Shown piece after piece: positions 41,905 through 50,390 of a stretch of DNA of 64,000 bases. Within the stretch, counting starts at the first letter, position 1, and every line of letters begins with the position of its first letter. This DNA is from Colwellia sp. 75C3. Lineage in GTDB: Bacteria; Pseudomonadota; Gammaproteobacteria; Enterobacterales; Alteromonadaceae. Location: assembly GCF_002836255.1 (NCBI RefSeq), contig NZ_PJAU01000061.1, positions 124,001-188,000 on the forward strand, given 5' to 3'. The notes below the pieces were generated by a model. It saw nothing but the letters and a program-made list of their open reading frames with translations. It had not been told where the DNA came from and ran no database searches. A program made the position numbers and the translations under genes.

Positions 41905-41989
41905 GTGAAAGTCCTTAAGTATTAACGCTGTTCAATCACTTTATTAGAAGCAATCACTTTGCTTTTTATTTTAAACGCTGTAAAGCAAA

Positions 41990-42017
41990 AATCCGCTAAT
42001 CTTTCGATTAGCGGATT
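41990..42017 (-). terminator. Terminator of tRNA-Ser
   Basis: AATCCGCTAATC-TTTC-GATTAGCGGATT is a perfect 12-bp stem with a tetraloop, 9 bases past the tRNA 3' end. It is followed on the minus strand by TTTTGC. Confidence 0.9.
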
Positions 42018-42026
42018 CTTTAAATG

Positions 42027-42117
42027 TGGCGGTGAGATAGAGATTTGAACTCTAGAAGGACTACAAATCCTTGCTGGTTTTCAAGACCAGTGCTTTCGAC
42101 CACTCAGCCATCTCACC
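42027..42117 (-). tRNA. tRNA-Ser (anticodon UGA)
   Basis: On the minus strand the sequence starts GGTGAGATGGCTGAGTGG and ends in TCTCACCGCCA, so the 7-bp acceptor stem pairs and CCA is encoded. The anticodon stem-loop CTGGTCTTGAAAACCAG gives UGA. A long variable arm (GCAAGGATTTGTAGTCCTT) and the T-arm AGAGTTCAAATCTCT complete a class II serine tRNA of 91 bases. Confidence 0.97.
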
Positions 42118-42333
42118 AAGTTACTTTTAGAGAAAGATTTCGCTATTCCTCAAAAGTGGGCAGATTCTAATTACTGGAGGCCTATTTGTAAAGCGTTAAA
42201 TGCATAATTTGTTAAATAAATTTATAGCCGTATGCAAAAAGAGTATTTTAAAAGCAAATTGCGCTTAAAAACATCACTTTTACTTTGTTGTTGTAAAACT
42301 AAAACATCTTCATTACTTTTGGTCATATTTTCA

Positions 42334-42678
42334 CTACGACAGAACTGACTGTATTGAATTATAAAAAATCTTCAACAACCCAAAAACCCCCATGCCAAAC
42401 ACAACAACCGCTAGGGTATTTTTCATTAGAAGACTAAATGCTACCGTTGCCATACCTGCTATTAAAAATGGGCTAGTAATAAAATCACCACTACTATCTT
42501 GATGTCCAAGAAAAACAATCGGTACCCACATAGCTGTCATAACAGAAGGAGCTGTATAGCTGAGTACTCTTTTTACTTTGGGGCCAAGTTCAAAAGATAC
42601 GGTTTTTGAAAAAAATAAGAATCGACAAAAAAATGTGATACATGTCATGCCCAGTAAAGCTAACCAGAAGTTATTCAT
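42334..42678 (-). CDS. azlD: AzlD-family branched-chain amino acid exporter subunit
   Basis: A 114-residue membrane protein with four hydrophobic segments, including LALLGMTCITFFCRFLF at the start and VLSYTAPSVMTAMWVPIVF, which is typical of AzlD. The ATG at 42678 lies 8 bases inside the AzlC gene, so the two are co-translated. AzlC-AzlD (YgaZ-YgaH) export branched-chain amino acids or related compounds. Confidence 0.85.
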   Translation of the reverse strand: MNNFWLALLGMTCITFFCRFLFFSKTVSFELGPKVKRVLSYTAPSVMTAMWVPIVFLGHQDSSGDFITSPFLIAGMATVAFSLLMKNTLAVVVFGMGVFGLLKIFYNSIQSVLS

Positions 42679-43411
42679 TACTTTTTTCCTTGTTTTGCTG
42701 ATTATCATTGGTTAAGTACCCACAAAACATACCAATAAAGGTTGCTACGATCAGTGCATACTCTTCCAAAAATATTGAAAGTATAATGGCACTTAAACCG
42801 CTACTAACAACGGATACCAAAGTAGATCTATTTTTAATACTCGGGATAACTATGGCAATGAATGTTGCCGCAATGGCAAACTCAAGCCCTAAATGCTCTA
42901 AATTGGGGATGTACTGACCCGCAACGATGCCAGCAAAGGTTGAAATATTCCAAATGAGGTAAAATGTAATGCCGGAACTTAACGCGTAAACGGCACTGAA
43001 GCTTTTATGTTTTTCCATATAAGCACAAGTTACTGCAAACATTTCATCTGTTAGAAAAAAGGCAATAGTGCAACGCAGGCCTAAAGGGCTTTTTCTAACG
43101 TGTTCTCTAAATACTGCTGAATAAAGTAAATGTCGGGAACTGATGACAAATGTTGAAGAAAACATTGCAGATAACGAACCGACAGAGCCCATAATAGTCA
43201 GTGCTGCTAATTGTGCCGCGCCAGCAAATATTAACAAAGACATTAACTGAGCTTGTAAAGGCGTGAGACCTACAGTGATTGCTAATGAACCACAAAGTAT
43301 TCCCCAAGGCACGGTAGCGAGTGCAAGAGGGAAAATATCGACAATACCCCGATTCATTATTTTAACATCACTTGATACAGACTCTGTCACGACAACAGTT
43401 CTACTTGGCAT
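42671..43411 (-). CDS. azlC: AzlC-family branched-chain amino acid exporter subunit
   Basis: A 246-residue polytopic protein. AzlC features include PLALATVPWGILCGSLA, LLIFAGAAQLAAL and SSRHLLYSAVFREH, and FFLTDEMFAVTCAY follows. The ATG at 43411 was chosen because GAAGGAG lies upstream. It forms the large subunit with AzlD. An AraC regulator lies 47 bases upstream in the same direction and is the likely controller. Confidence 0.88.
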   Translation of the reverse strand: MPSRTVVVTESVSSDVKIMNRGIVDIFPLALATVPWGILCGSLAITVGLTPLQAQLMSLLIFAGAAQLAALTIMGSVGSLSAMFSSTFVISSRHLLYSAVFREHVRKSPLGLRCTIAFFLTDEMFAVTCAYMEKHKSFSAVYALSSGITFYLIWNISTFAGIVAGQYIPNLEHLGLEFAIAATFIAIVIPSIKNRSTLVSVVSSGLSAIILSIFLEEYALIVATFIGMFCGYLTNDNQQNKEKSNE

Positions 43412-43457
43412 ATAACACTCCTTCAATTTATTTAACGAGTGTAAAGGGTAAGCGTTA

Positions 43458-44300
43458 TTAGTTCTTGTACAAAATTGCTTGTTTTTGAAACTTGCTTGGC
43501 GTGGTACCTAGTGCTTTTTTGAAGTGTCTATTGAAATGACTTTGATCATGAAAGCCACAGTCGGTTGCAACCATAGCGGGCTTCACGCCAGCTTTAAGTA
43601 AGGTTTTAGCTTTTTTTAATCTCGCCTGTATCTGGTAACCATGAGGCGCAAGATCGAACATTTTTTTAAACTGCCGAATGAAGTGATATTGACTTAATCC
43701 CGCTATCACCGCCAATTGTTTCAACGATATATCTTCCGCTGGATAGAAATCCAAATATTCTTTTACCCGAATGAGCTTTTCTTTGCTGCCTGAAATATCT
43801 TTTGGCACATGGCGTAGTGAGGAATGACGTAAGGTTAATCTTAACATTAAGCTATACAGGATAGTTTCTGTTAGTAACTTAGAAGCGTTGTTATCTACTT
43901 GATTAAACAACAATCTTAATTGTTCAGTGAGTAAAGCATCGTTAATGACAGATGAACTGAAATACGGTGCACATTTTTTCCCTTCGTAGAGATCAAGGCA
44001 AACATTTTCAAAATGCTCTGGTAGAGGATACATAGCCCTATACTGCCAGCCTTCAGGTGTAGCAGACTCACCCGTATGAACATCGTCAGCATTAACCAAG
44101 ATTATAGAATTGGTATCAGCAGTATGGATTTCACCACTGCGATAAAAGCGTTGTGCCCCTTTTTCAATCACACCAATGGTGTAACCTTCATGCACATGTT
44201 TAGAGAATTCTTGGCCTTTATAATCGGCGTGAACTATTTCAATACCATCAAAGGCATTGGCAATAGTAAAATTAGCTTTTTCCTTTGTTTTATTATCCAT
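43458..44300 (-). CDS. AraC-family regulator of the azlCD genes
   Basis: A 280-residue regulator with an N-terminal cupin-like ligand domain (HVHEGYTIGVIEKGAQRFYR, VNADDVHTGE) and a C-terminal pair of helix-turn-helix motifs (SLKQLAVIAGLSQYHFIRQF, VATDCGFHDQSHFNRHFKKA). The family arrangement next to AzlC/AzlD exporters is common and points to sensing of an exported amino acid or toxic analogue. The ATG at 44300 was preferred to a TTG 9 bases earlier. Confidence 0.88.
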   Translation of the reverse strand: MDNKTKEKANFTIANAFDGIEIVHADYKGQEFSKHVHEGYTIGVIEKGAQRFYRSGEIHTADTNSIILVNADDVHTGESATPEGWQYRAMYPLPEHFENVCLDLYEGKKCAPYFSSSVINDALLTEQLRLLFNQVDNNASKLLTETILYSLMLRLTLRHSSLRHVPKDISGSKEKLIRVKEYLDFYPAEDISLKQLAVIAGLSQYHFIRQFKKMFDLAPHGYQIQARLKKAKTLLKAGVKPAMVATDCGFHDQSHFNRHFKKALGTTPSKFQKQAILYKN

Positions 44301-44426
44301 AGCTAACAAGTAAATTCCATTCTTAAAAAACAGTACAATATTGCTATTAATTATTTACATATTCTATGACGTGAATAGCACTGGATTAATCGACAGAAGG
44401 ATGTGGTGATGATTTTAGTAAAAAAA

Positions 44427-44467
44427 TAAACGTACAAAGCGACCCATTGGGTAATTTTGTACGTTTA
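44427..44467. terminator. Strong bidirectional-type terminator
   Basis: TAAACGTACAAA and TTTGTACGTTTA form a perfect 12-bp stem. It encloses a smaller CCCATTGGG palindrome, and is flanked by AAAAAA before and ATTTTT after. On the minus strand it follows the small gene ending at 44555. Confidence 0.85.
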
Positions 44468-44554
44468 ATTTTTCAATTCAGTTGTCGAGCCGTTAGTAAT
44501 TAAGTTTCATTATCAAAATGCAGACTTAGTGTTAATGGCCATGGACTTATTTGA

Positions 44555-44737
44555 CTAGGTGTTAGTTTCAGACGTTACTTTTACGTATTCATAACTAAAT
44601 GCTCTGATTTTTCTACCTGAACTAGCAACAAACTCTACCGTTGTTGAACGAGGTAATATCAATACGGCCTCGTATTCCTCACCAATTAAACAAGTGTCAG
44701 GTCCACATACTAGGTCTTGGGTTAATTTGATCCGCAT
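44555..44737 (-). CDS. Small cytoplasmic protein of unknown function
   Basis: Sixty residues beginning MRIKLTQDLVCGPDTCLIGEE. It has a strong GGAG ribosome site at 44747 region, a clear ATG and a strong terminator downstream, so it is probably a real gene. The pattern of alternating beta strands (YEAVLILPRSTTVEFVASSG) suggests a small SH3-like barrel. No family recognised. Confidence 0.55.
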   Translation of the reverse strand: MRIKLTQDLVCGPDTCLIGEEYEAVLILPRSTTVEFVASSGRKIRAFSYEYVKVTSETNT

Positions 44738-45141
44738 TTCTACTCCGCTTTATTGAATTATTTTAACTGACTATACCATTATTTTCGGTAAAAATGAGAG
44801 CAAACAACACATTGACTGATTTAGATAGTGATTATTGGAAAATATTGCAAATTATTCACAGTAAGAACAATGGATTGCTATACCGCTCAGCGCTATTGTG
44901 TTTTTCTATTTTTAACTATCTAGATACTAGCAATACTAGCAATACTAGCGCTAGTATTCATTCAAAACATATTATAAGAAACGACTTGAGTTGTTGACTG
45001 TAATAAAAACTATTAATTTATTACGAAGACAAATATAAAATTAAATTTCATAAACTCTGTTACCTTTATCGGTAAGACGAATCAAGGACAACAATAAGTG
45101 TTGCAAATACTTGCTGTAATAACGAGTGAAAATCTCGAAAT
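44738..45141. other. Intergenic region with a repeat and an 18-bp palindrome
   Basis: ATACTAGCA occurs three times in tandem at 44924-44950 (last copy ATACTAGCG), ending in a perfect 18-bp palindrome AATACTAGCGCTAGTATT (44941-44958). A plus-strand 67-codon frame runs through it, but I see no ribosome site and do not call it. Otherwise no gene seen. Confidence 0.6.
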
Positions 45142-46023
45142 TCACGAACTAAAAAGATTTTCAGATGCTTCAGCCAACCACTGTAAAGCTGGTCCTTTTG
45201 ATGTATTAATGGGCATCACTCTATCTACGGGTATGGTCCACGTTTTAATATCAAAGCTAACGGGCAAGCGTACTAGTTTTTCTGATTTCATTGATGCTTC
45301 GACCATATGAGCTGGTAAGTAACACCAACCAAAATTATGTTCAGCCATATGTTTCAATGCTTCAAAATCGTTAGACCAGAATTTTTTCGGGGAAATTTCA
45401 GGGAGAAATACAGGCATATTTCCTTCGGCACTACGTACTAGCAGTTGTCTGTATTTAGCAAGATCGGATCTAGTAACACTACTGACCTGAGTTAGAGGAT
45501 GGTTAGGATGCGCTACAACATAAAAGGGTAATTGGCCAAGTAAGCCTAGCTCAACACCCGCCGGCATCGAACCATCAATTAACATCAAACCAAACTGAGC
45601 ATCTTGTTTGTTGATAATATTGGGTATGTCATCGCTGTTAGCGACATTCAAAATCAAACTTGTCGCAGGAAAATGCTGACAGAATACTTCTAATAACTCA
45701 TATAATTGGGGCAATAACAGTGCAGGATCAACCACTATACGGAGTTCGCTTTCATTGCCTGTTGCCAATGACTTAGCTGCAAATTCAAGCTCTTGTGATT
45801 GCAGCACTGTTGCTTGTGCATGGGCCAGTAATTTTTGGCCCTGTTCAGTTAACGTTGGTTTTCGTGTATTTCTGTCAAACAGTGGCTGACCTAAATCAAT
45901 TTCCAAGTTTGCGATAGCTTGGCTGATCACCGATTGTGCTTTACCTAATCTTCGTGCGGCAGCAGAAAATGAACCTAGCTCGGCACACATAACAAACGCT
46001 TTCAGTTGTTGTAAACTCAACAT
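45142..46023 (-). CDS. LysR-family regulator divergent from a PACE pump
   Basis: A 293-residue LysR protein starting MLSLQQLKAFVMCAELGSFS, with helix-turn-helix AARRLGKAQSVISQAIANLE and effector domain from ELRIVVDPALLLPQL. The ATG at 46023 was chosen because it gives the usual LysR start; the longer frame has no supporting homology. It is divergent from the PACE transporter gene (46146) across 120 bases. This is the same arrangement as AceR-AceI in Acinetobacter, so it probably controls that gene. Confidence 0.87.
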   Translation of the reverse strand: MLSLQQLKAFVMCAELGSFSAAARRLGKAQSVISQAIANLEIDLGQPLFDRNTRKPTLTEQGQKLLAHAQATVLQSQELEFAAKSLATGNESELRIVVDPALLLPQLYELLEVFCQHFPATSLILNVANSDDIPNIINKQDAQFGLMLIDGSMPAGVELGLLGQLPFYVVAHPNHPLTQVSSVTRSDLAKYRQLLVRSAEGNMPVFLPEISPKKFWSNDFEALKHMAEHNFGWCYLPAHMVEASMKSEKLVRLPVSFDIKTWTIPVDRVMPINTSKGPALQWLAEASENLFSS

Positions 46024-46145
46024 ATCTATAAAACCGATAGTTATTAACTTTTCAACATCGTAATTTCTAATACAATAATAAGCAATTCTTTTAGAAAATT
46101 TTTTCAAAGTACTTTTTAAACACAATAAATTTGGAGTAAATTATC

Positions 46146-46556
46146 ATGTCGACCAAAGAGCGTATTTTTCATAGCCTATTTTTTGAAATAGTCGCGTTAA
46201 GCTTACTTATCCCGCTGGGAAGCCTATTCAGTGATGTGGATATGGGCAATATGACCGGTTTAGCGATTGGGTTGAGTCTAACGGCAATGTGTTGGAACTA
46301 CGTTTACAACCTGATGTTTGATAAAAAATTCGGTACTAACAGAATTGAGCGAACCCTCACTTTACGTATAGCGCATGGCTTGTTCTTTGAACTAGGATTG
46401 TTATTCACTACCCTGCCGGCAATAATGTGGATACTTAATATGGACCTTATTACAGCGCTAATTTTGGATATGGGCATGATTATATTCTTTATGGTATTCG
46501 CTATTATATACAACTGGGCTTACGATCTGGCAAAACATCGGCTAGTTTCGACCTGA
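46146..46556 (+). CDS. PACE-family multidrug/biocide efflux transporter
   Basis: A 136-residue four-helix membrane protein made of two similar halves: KERIFHSLFFEIVALSLLIP and the repeat RTLTLRIAHGLFFELGLLFTT. Each half carries the BTP-domain pattern R-x-x-H-x-x-x-F-E. MCWNYVYNLMFDKKFG and YNWAYDLAKHR are the paired W-N/D-Y motifs. PACE proteins such as AceI export chlorhexidine and polyamines. GGAG lies upstream of the ATG. The divergent LysR gene supports this call. Confidence 0.9.
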   Translation: MSTKERIFHSLFFEIVALSLLIPLGSLFSDVDMGNMTGLAIGLSLTAMCWNYVYNLMFDKKFGTNRIERTLTLRIAHGLFFELGLLFTTLPAIMWILNMDLITALILDMGMIIFFMVFAIIYNWAYDLAKHRLVST

Positions 46557-46611
46557 GTTAATAGATAAATTCTGAACTACTTATAGCCGTTACCATTCAA
46601 GATGCAAGTTT

Positions 46612-46631
46612 CAAAGTGCTTGAGCACTTTG
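46612..46631. repeat. Perfect 8-bp hairpin downstream of the PACE gene
   Basis: CAAAGTGC-TTGA-GCACTTTG lies 56 bases past the PACE stop codon. No T-run follows on either strand, so it may be a repetitive extragenic palindrome rather than a terminator. Confidence 0.5.
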
Positions 46632-46723
46632 GATGGCGACGAGTATATATAGCACAGTGTCAGAATAAATCGCCTGACGCTCTGCTGTTTACTACTTCAT
46701 TTAAGTTATGAGTAGCAAAGTGT

Positions 46724-47272
46724 TTAACCGATCAATCGGGGTTGGTTCTCGAATTCATCAAAGGGAAAAATAAAGCTACTGCCTTCACCTTTATCGATGA
46801 TTGGCTGTTTTTCTAGTGCCCGTTTGATTATTCCAAGTTCATTTGAATCGACTAACATTAACGACTTACCGCTTGTTAAATCTTCATTGAATCGGCAAAT
46901 TTTATAATTAACATGCAGTAAACCAACGAATGAGCCAATGCAGCAACCAACCATCAATGAACCAAACAAGGTAAGTACTAATACAACTTGTTTGATCAGT
47001 TCAGTCTCCCCCCAAAAGGGCATGCTAACCACAAGAATAGTGCAACCGGTTATCCCCATCATTATCCCCAACAATGCGCCGTGTTCACCACCGCGTACTA
47101 AATCGGATTTATCTATAATGCTTCCTTCATGCAAATGATGTTGTTTAATACCTTGTCTATCATTACTAATCACATGAATATTATTTCCATTGATGTGTAA
47201 TTGGTTATGTAATATGGATGCCGCCTTATCTACATCGTCTAAAGACTCAGCTAAAAAGTACTCGCGTCTCAT
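46724..47272 (-). CDS. Membrane protein with glycine-rich transmembrane hairpin
   Basis: A 182-residue protein: a cytoplasmic N-domain (REYFLAESLDDVDKAASIL, IHVISNDRQGIKQHHLHEG), followed by RGGEHGALLGIMMGITGCTI and VVLVLTLFGSLMVGCCIGS, which form a glycine-rich membrane hairpin (~64-120). A short C-terminal domain has the segment GKSLMLVDSNELGIIKRAL. This layout resembles DUF1269/general-stress-type membrane proteins. AGGAG lies upstream of the ATG. Function unknown. Confidence 0.6.
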   Translation of the reverse strand: MRREYFLAESLDDVDKAASILHNQLHINGNNIHVISNDRQGIKQHHLHEGSIIDKSDLVRGGEHGALLGIMMGITGCTILVVSMPFWGETELIKQVVLVLTLFGSLMVGCCIGSFVGLLHVNYKICRFNEDLTSGKSLMLVDSNELGIIKRALEKQPIIDKGEGSSFIFPFDEFENQPRLIG

Positions 47273-47786
47273 GTCATATCTCCTATTTGATTATGCTACT
47301 GACATAAAACTGAGCAATGATTAAGTAAATACGCATACTGAAGATATTCAATGACTTTATAGAAGAAAAAACCTCCTATATACCCGCTCCACTTGAAGAT
47401 ACTCAGGCTTCCCCAAAGGACTGGCTTATAAACGTTTAATGTGACGTTATTGATTTCGACAAGAGAACAACCATTATCTTCAACCAATGCCTTACCTAAA
47501 AGCGTTAATAATTCCAACTAAGTCCTGGATATTCATGTGGTACGGGTATAGTACTAAAACACCTTGCTTAAGCTACTTTCTTGCTGATTGTAAATAGCGT
47601 GATTTTTAATATACCCCATAAGCGTAGTACTCACTTATCAAGAAAACGAGTGACTTTTATTATGAATGAGGGATGATTTGTAACGCTATATAAACGAATA
47701 CATAACTTGACACAACTTTACGCTAAGATTTAATACCGGACTGACTTTATAGCTGTAATGGGCCAATATAACTAGGCAACAATAGT
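47273..47786. other. Intergenic region; only a doubtful 73-codon frame
   Basis: A minus-strand frame of 73 codons (47296-47517) starts at TTG without a good ribosome site. It is not called as a gene. No repeats or RNA genes seen. Confidence 0.35.
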
Positions 47787-48551
47787 TTATATCAGGTAGC
47801 TCATACCATAAATAACCAGCGCTAAGCCTAATATTTTACTTAGCCATTCTCCATTAGGTGCTAGCTTTTCAACTAAAACGACTAGGGTTAGAATTAAAAT
47901 CCAAGTTAGATTCATAACCCCTGCAACGAAAAGCAGAGCCATTAAAAACCAGCAACAACCTAAGCAATAACTACCGTGTTTTATACCTAAAGTTAGTGCT
48001 CCTAAAATACCTTCACGCCATTCGCTCGCTATGAGTGATAATGGTGAACGACATAAATTCAAACAACGCTGCTTAAATGACGAAAATTGATAACTTCCTG
48101 CAATAATGAGTAATCCCGCACTGAAAATATTATTATCGCTTACCATCATGTTATTAAGTAATTCAAGATGGTGTAAAGCGTACTGTAAAATGGCAATGAG
48201 TAAACTATAAAAACACCAAGTAAGTAAATATCCAAGCGTAAAAAATAAGGTTGGTGTGTAGCTGAGTCCATTGGTTTTACGTTTCTTATTAATGCTTTCG
48301 ACTAACATAATAACTGGGAGCGCTGATGGCAACATCATACCTGCCATCATAATGGCCCACATCATTATAAGTAACGAAATATCAAATGCTGACCACATAG
48401 CAACCGGAGCCATATTCATGCTCATGTCATAAAGCATATAATACCAGCTAGCTAATATTGCGATTAATATCGTGGTAGAAATGGCTGCTCGCTGAATGCG
48501 AGCAGCAAAACAAATATGTTCAAGGGGATTCTTTCGGGGACTATCAGGCAT
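47787..48551 (-). CDS. DUF2182 family metal-binding-type membrane protein
   Basis: A 254-residue polytopic protein with the DUF2182 pattern: the Met-rich segment MWAIMMAGMMLPSALPVIML (~70-90), WCFYSLLIAILQY, and the cysteine/glycine segment LGIKHGSYCLGCCWFLMALLF (~205-225). The Met- and Cys-rich stretches suggest copper or another soft metal. The ATG at 48551 lies 8 bases within the DUF1326 gene. The two families are often found together, and no function has been fixed for either. Confidence 0.83.
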   Translation of the reverse strand: MPDSPRKNPLEHICFAARIQRAAISTTILIAILASWYYMLYDMSMNMAPVAMWSAFDISLLIMMWAIMMAGMMLPSALPVIMLVESINKKRKTNGLSYTPTLFFTLGYLLTWCFYSLLIAILQYALHHLELLNNMMVSDNNIFSAGLLIIAGSYQFSSFKQRCLNLCRSPLSLIASEWREGILGALTLGIKHGSYCLGCCWFLMALLFVAGVMNLTWILILTLVVLVEKLAPNGEWLSKILGLALVIYGMSYLI

Positions 48552-49170
48552 TGGGCCAGTTTGAGATAGCTTTGGCGGCAAAAGTATCTTGATAATCAAA
48601 AGCCAAGTTACCACGGTTTATTTTTAATACCGACGTTGTTCCTATAAAACCATCATTCCACATAAAACCACCTTCAGGATAGCTAATATGTACGTGATTT
48701 TCTTCGCCAGTTACAGGGTTAATCAAGGGAACTTGTCCCATCTCGAGTACTCCTGCAATAGAAACTGTTGAAGTATGATCTTGTGGGTCCATATCTATAT
48801 CACATACGATAGGCCCTTCAAATTCAGTAAAAGTTGAGGCTATAGCTTCAACAGGCATACCTCCGGCTTGTCCAGACATTATGGTAGCAAGTGCAGTGAC
48901 TTGTGCTTCATTGGCGGCATTGTCTATAAACAAAGCGCCTTTACCATTACCCTGGTGAATAGCTTTTGGCCACATGGCGACAAAAACCATTTTTAAACCC
49001 GAAAGATCTAAATCTTGATAATGGCCTTTAATTATCTTAAAACCGAGAATAGCTTCACAACTGCCATCTTTACTATCGGGAAAACCCGAAAATTGGCAAC
49101 CACACCCGTGACTACAATTGCAGCTTTCTATTTGATGCATAGACAAAGCCCAAGGATATTCGTTAGACAT
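48544..49170 (-). CDS. DUF1326 family cysteine-rich protein
   Basis: A 208-residue cytoplasmic protein. The N-terminal cluster CNCSHGCGCQFSG (~16-28) with Cys, His and Gly is the hallmark of DUF1326. The body is beta-rich (GHYQDLDLSGLKMVFVAMWP, FEGPIVCDIDMDPQ) and ends in a conserved NRGNLAFDYQDTFAAKA. Cysteines could bind a metal. The ATG at 49170 has GGAG seven bases upstream. Translated together with the DUF2182 membrane protein. Confidence 0.87.
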   Translation of the reverse strand: MSNEYPWALSMHQIESCNCSHGCGCQFSGFPDSKDGSCEAILGFKIIKGHYQDLDLSGLKMVFVAMWPKAIHQGNGKGALFIDNAANEAQVTALATIMSGQAGGMPVEAIASTFTEFEGPIVCDIDMDPQDHTSTVSIAGVLEMGQVPLINPVTGEENHVHISYPEGGFMWNDGFIGTTSVLKINRGNLAFDYQDTFAAKAISNWPNA

Positions 49171-49519
49171 AATTTGCTCCATCGTTAAAATAACGCTGAA
49201 ATAAGTATAGTTGAAAGCTATAGCGTTAAGGTTATGGGGTTATAACCTTTGTTCATAAACGCTGTTTGTTAACAAAGTTATGGCTATATCTAAAAATAAT
49301 CTACATTAAAAGGCCAAATGTTCGACCGACTATCCATGATAGGTCCTTTATGTAGTTCCAGTTCCAACCGAGAAATCGGCAAAGCCCTATATTCATAGTA
49401 CCTAAGCTACTATGGCGTAGATTGCTTCTTTTTTGGCGTATATGGCTAAGTATCACTAATTATAAAGACGTATGATGTTGTCTCTTAAGTTTGAAAATAT
49501 AATTGATAGGGTGAGTACA
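49171..49519. other. Divergent intergenic region with an inverted AAGGTTAT repeat
   Basis: AAGGTTAT (49228-49235) and ATAACCTT (49242-49249) are inverted, separated by six bases, about 60-80 bases upstream of the DUF1326 gene. The half sites resemble the three TATAACC-N3-GGTTATA palindromes but in the reverse order. No gene seen. Confidence 0.35.
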
Positions 49520-49792
49520 ATGAAAAAAGGTAAAATTGCATTAATTACAGTGATAACATTACTCTTTGTTGGTGGTCAATGGCCTGTTGGTTTTGCGAAG
49601 GGCTATCAAGTAAAGAATCGTGCCATGTGCCAACAAGTAAAAGAAAACCCTACTCAATTCCGTTATGCCGCTAGCGGTATTATGCGCGGTGAAAAAGCCG
49701 AAGGGACCTTTAGATCACAGTGGTATGTTGATGGACTTAAAAAAGGCATGCTGTTCTCGCTAAAAGGCTGTTTCGATAATAAAGCGACATAA
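49520..49792 (+). CDS. Small exported or membrane-anchored protein of unknown function
   Basis: Ninety residues. The N-terminal hydrophobic stretch KIALITVITLLFVGGQW acts as signal or anchor. The mature part has two cysteines (MCQQVKENPTQF and LKGCFDNKAT) and the sequence GTFRSQWYVDGLKKGMLFSL. The ATG at 49520 has AGGGTGAG upstream. An earlier ATG at 49472 lies in frame but would bury the signal. No family recognised. Confidence 0.55.
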   Translation: MKKGKIALITVITLLFVGGQWPVGFAKGYQVKNRAMCQQVKENPTQFRYAASGIMRGEKAEGTFRSQWYVDGLKKGMLFSLKGCFDNKAT

Positions 49793-49971
49793 TCAACTTC
49801 GTATAAGCTCCCTTAGATAAAAACATAAGCACAAACTATGCTTTTTATAAGATTAGACCCACTTGATCTATAATAATGGATGCAGTGACTAACATTTATT
49901 ACGGTAGCTATTGAGCGCTAGCCCTATATTGCCTACAATAGCGCACTTTTTATTTACAACAGGTCAGCAAC

Positions 49972-50220
49972 ATGAGTGACACTAAACCACAACCAGCTTT
50001 ACCAGATCGTCTTTCAGGTGATTCCCGTAGCCCACATCATGTGGCAGAAGTATTCGAACACGAAATTGGCATTTTGCTAAACAGCAAAGAGCGTTTCGAT
50101 GTTGAAGAATATTGCATCAGTGAAGGTTGGGTAAAAGTACCGTCTAAAAAAGCATTAGACCGTCGCGGACAACCGCTTATGATGAAAATCAAAGGCACTG
50201 TTGAAGCGTTTTATCGTTAA
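49972..50220 (+). CDS. DUF3297 family protein
   Basis: Eighty-two residues with the DUF3297 pattern PALPDRLSGDSRSPHHV, the central EIGILLNSKERFDVEEYCIS and the C-terminal KKALDRRGQPLMMKIKGTVE. AGGTCAG lies upstream of the ATG. Members are small cytoplasmic proteins of unknown function, widespread in proteobacteria. Confidence 0.87.
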   Translation: MSDTKPQPALPDRLSGDSRSPHHVAEVFEHEIGILLNSKERFDVEEYCISEGWVKVPSKKALDRRGQPLMMKIKGTVEAFYR

Positions 50221-50390
50221 GACGTAACAAAGACAAAATTACAATTCAGTTAGCTTTGTCAAAGAAGAATTAAATGGAGTCATAAGAGCGTTATCTCAAT
50301 ACGTTCGTGGCTCCATTACAACAAGACAATACAAAACATAATCACTACTTGCTACAAACCTTGGTCTCTTCCTGTTGGATATATTAGAGG

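Noticed and set aside
44794..44997. Plus-strand frame of 67 codons
   Set aside because: Most of its length is explained by the 9-base tandem repeat and palindrome; no ribosome site.
47296..47517. Minus-strand frame of 73 codons starting at TTG
   Set aside because: No ribosome site, unusual composition and no family resemblance.
48544..48614. Longer start of the DUF2182 gene
   Set aside because: It would lie inside the DUF1326 gene; the ATG at 48551 gives normal length and an 8-base overlap.
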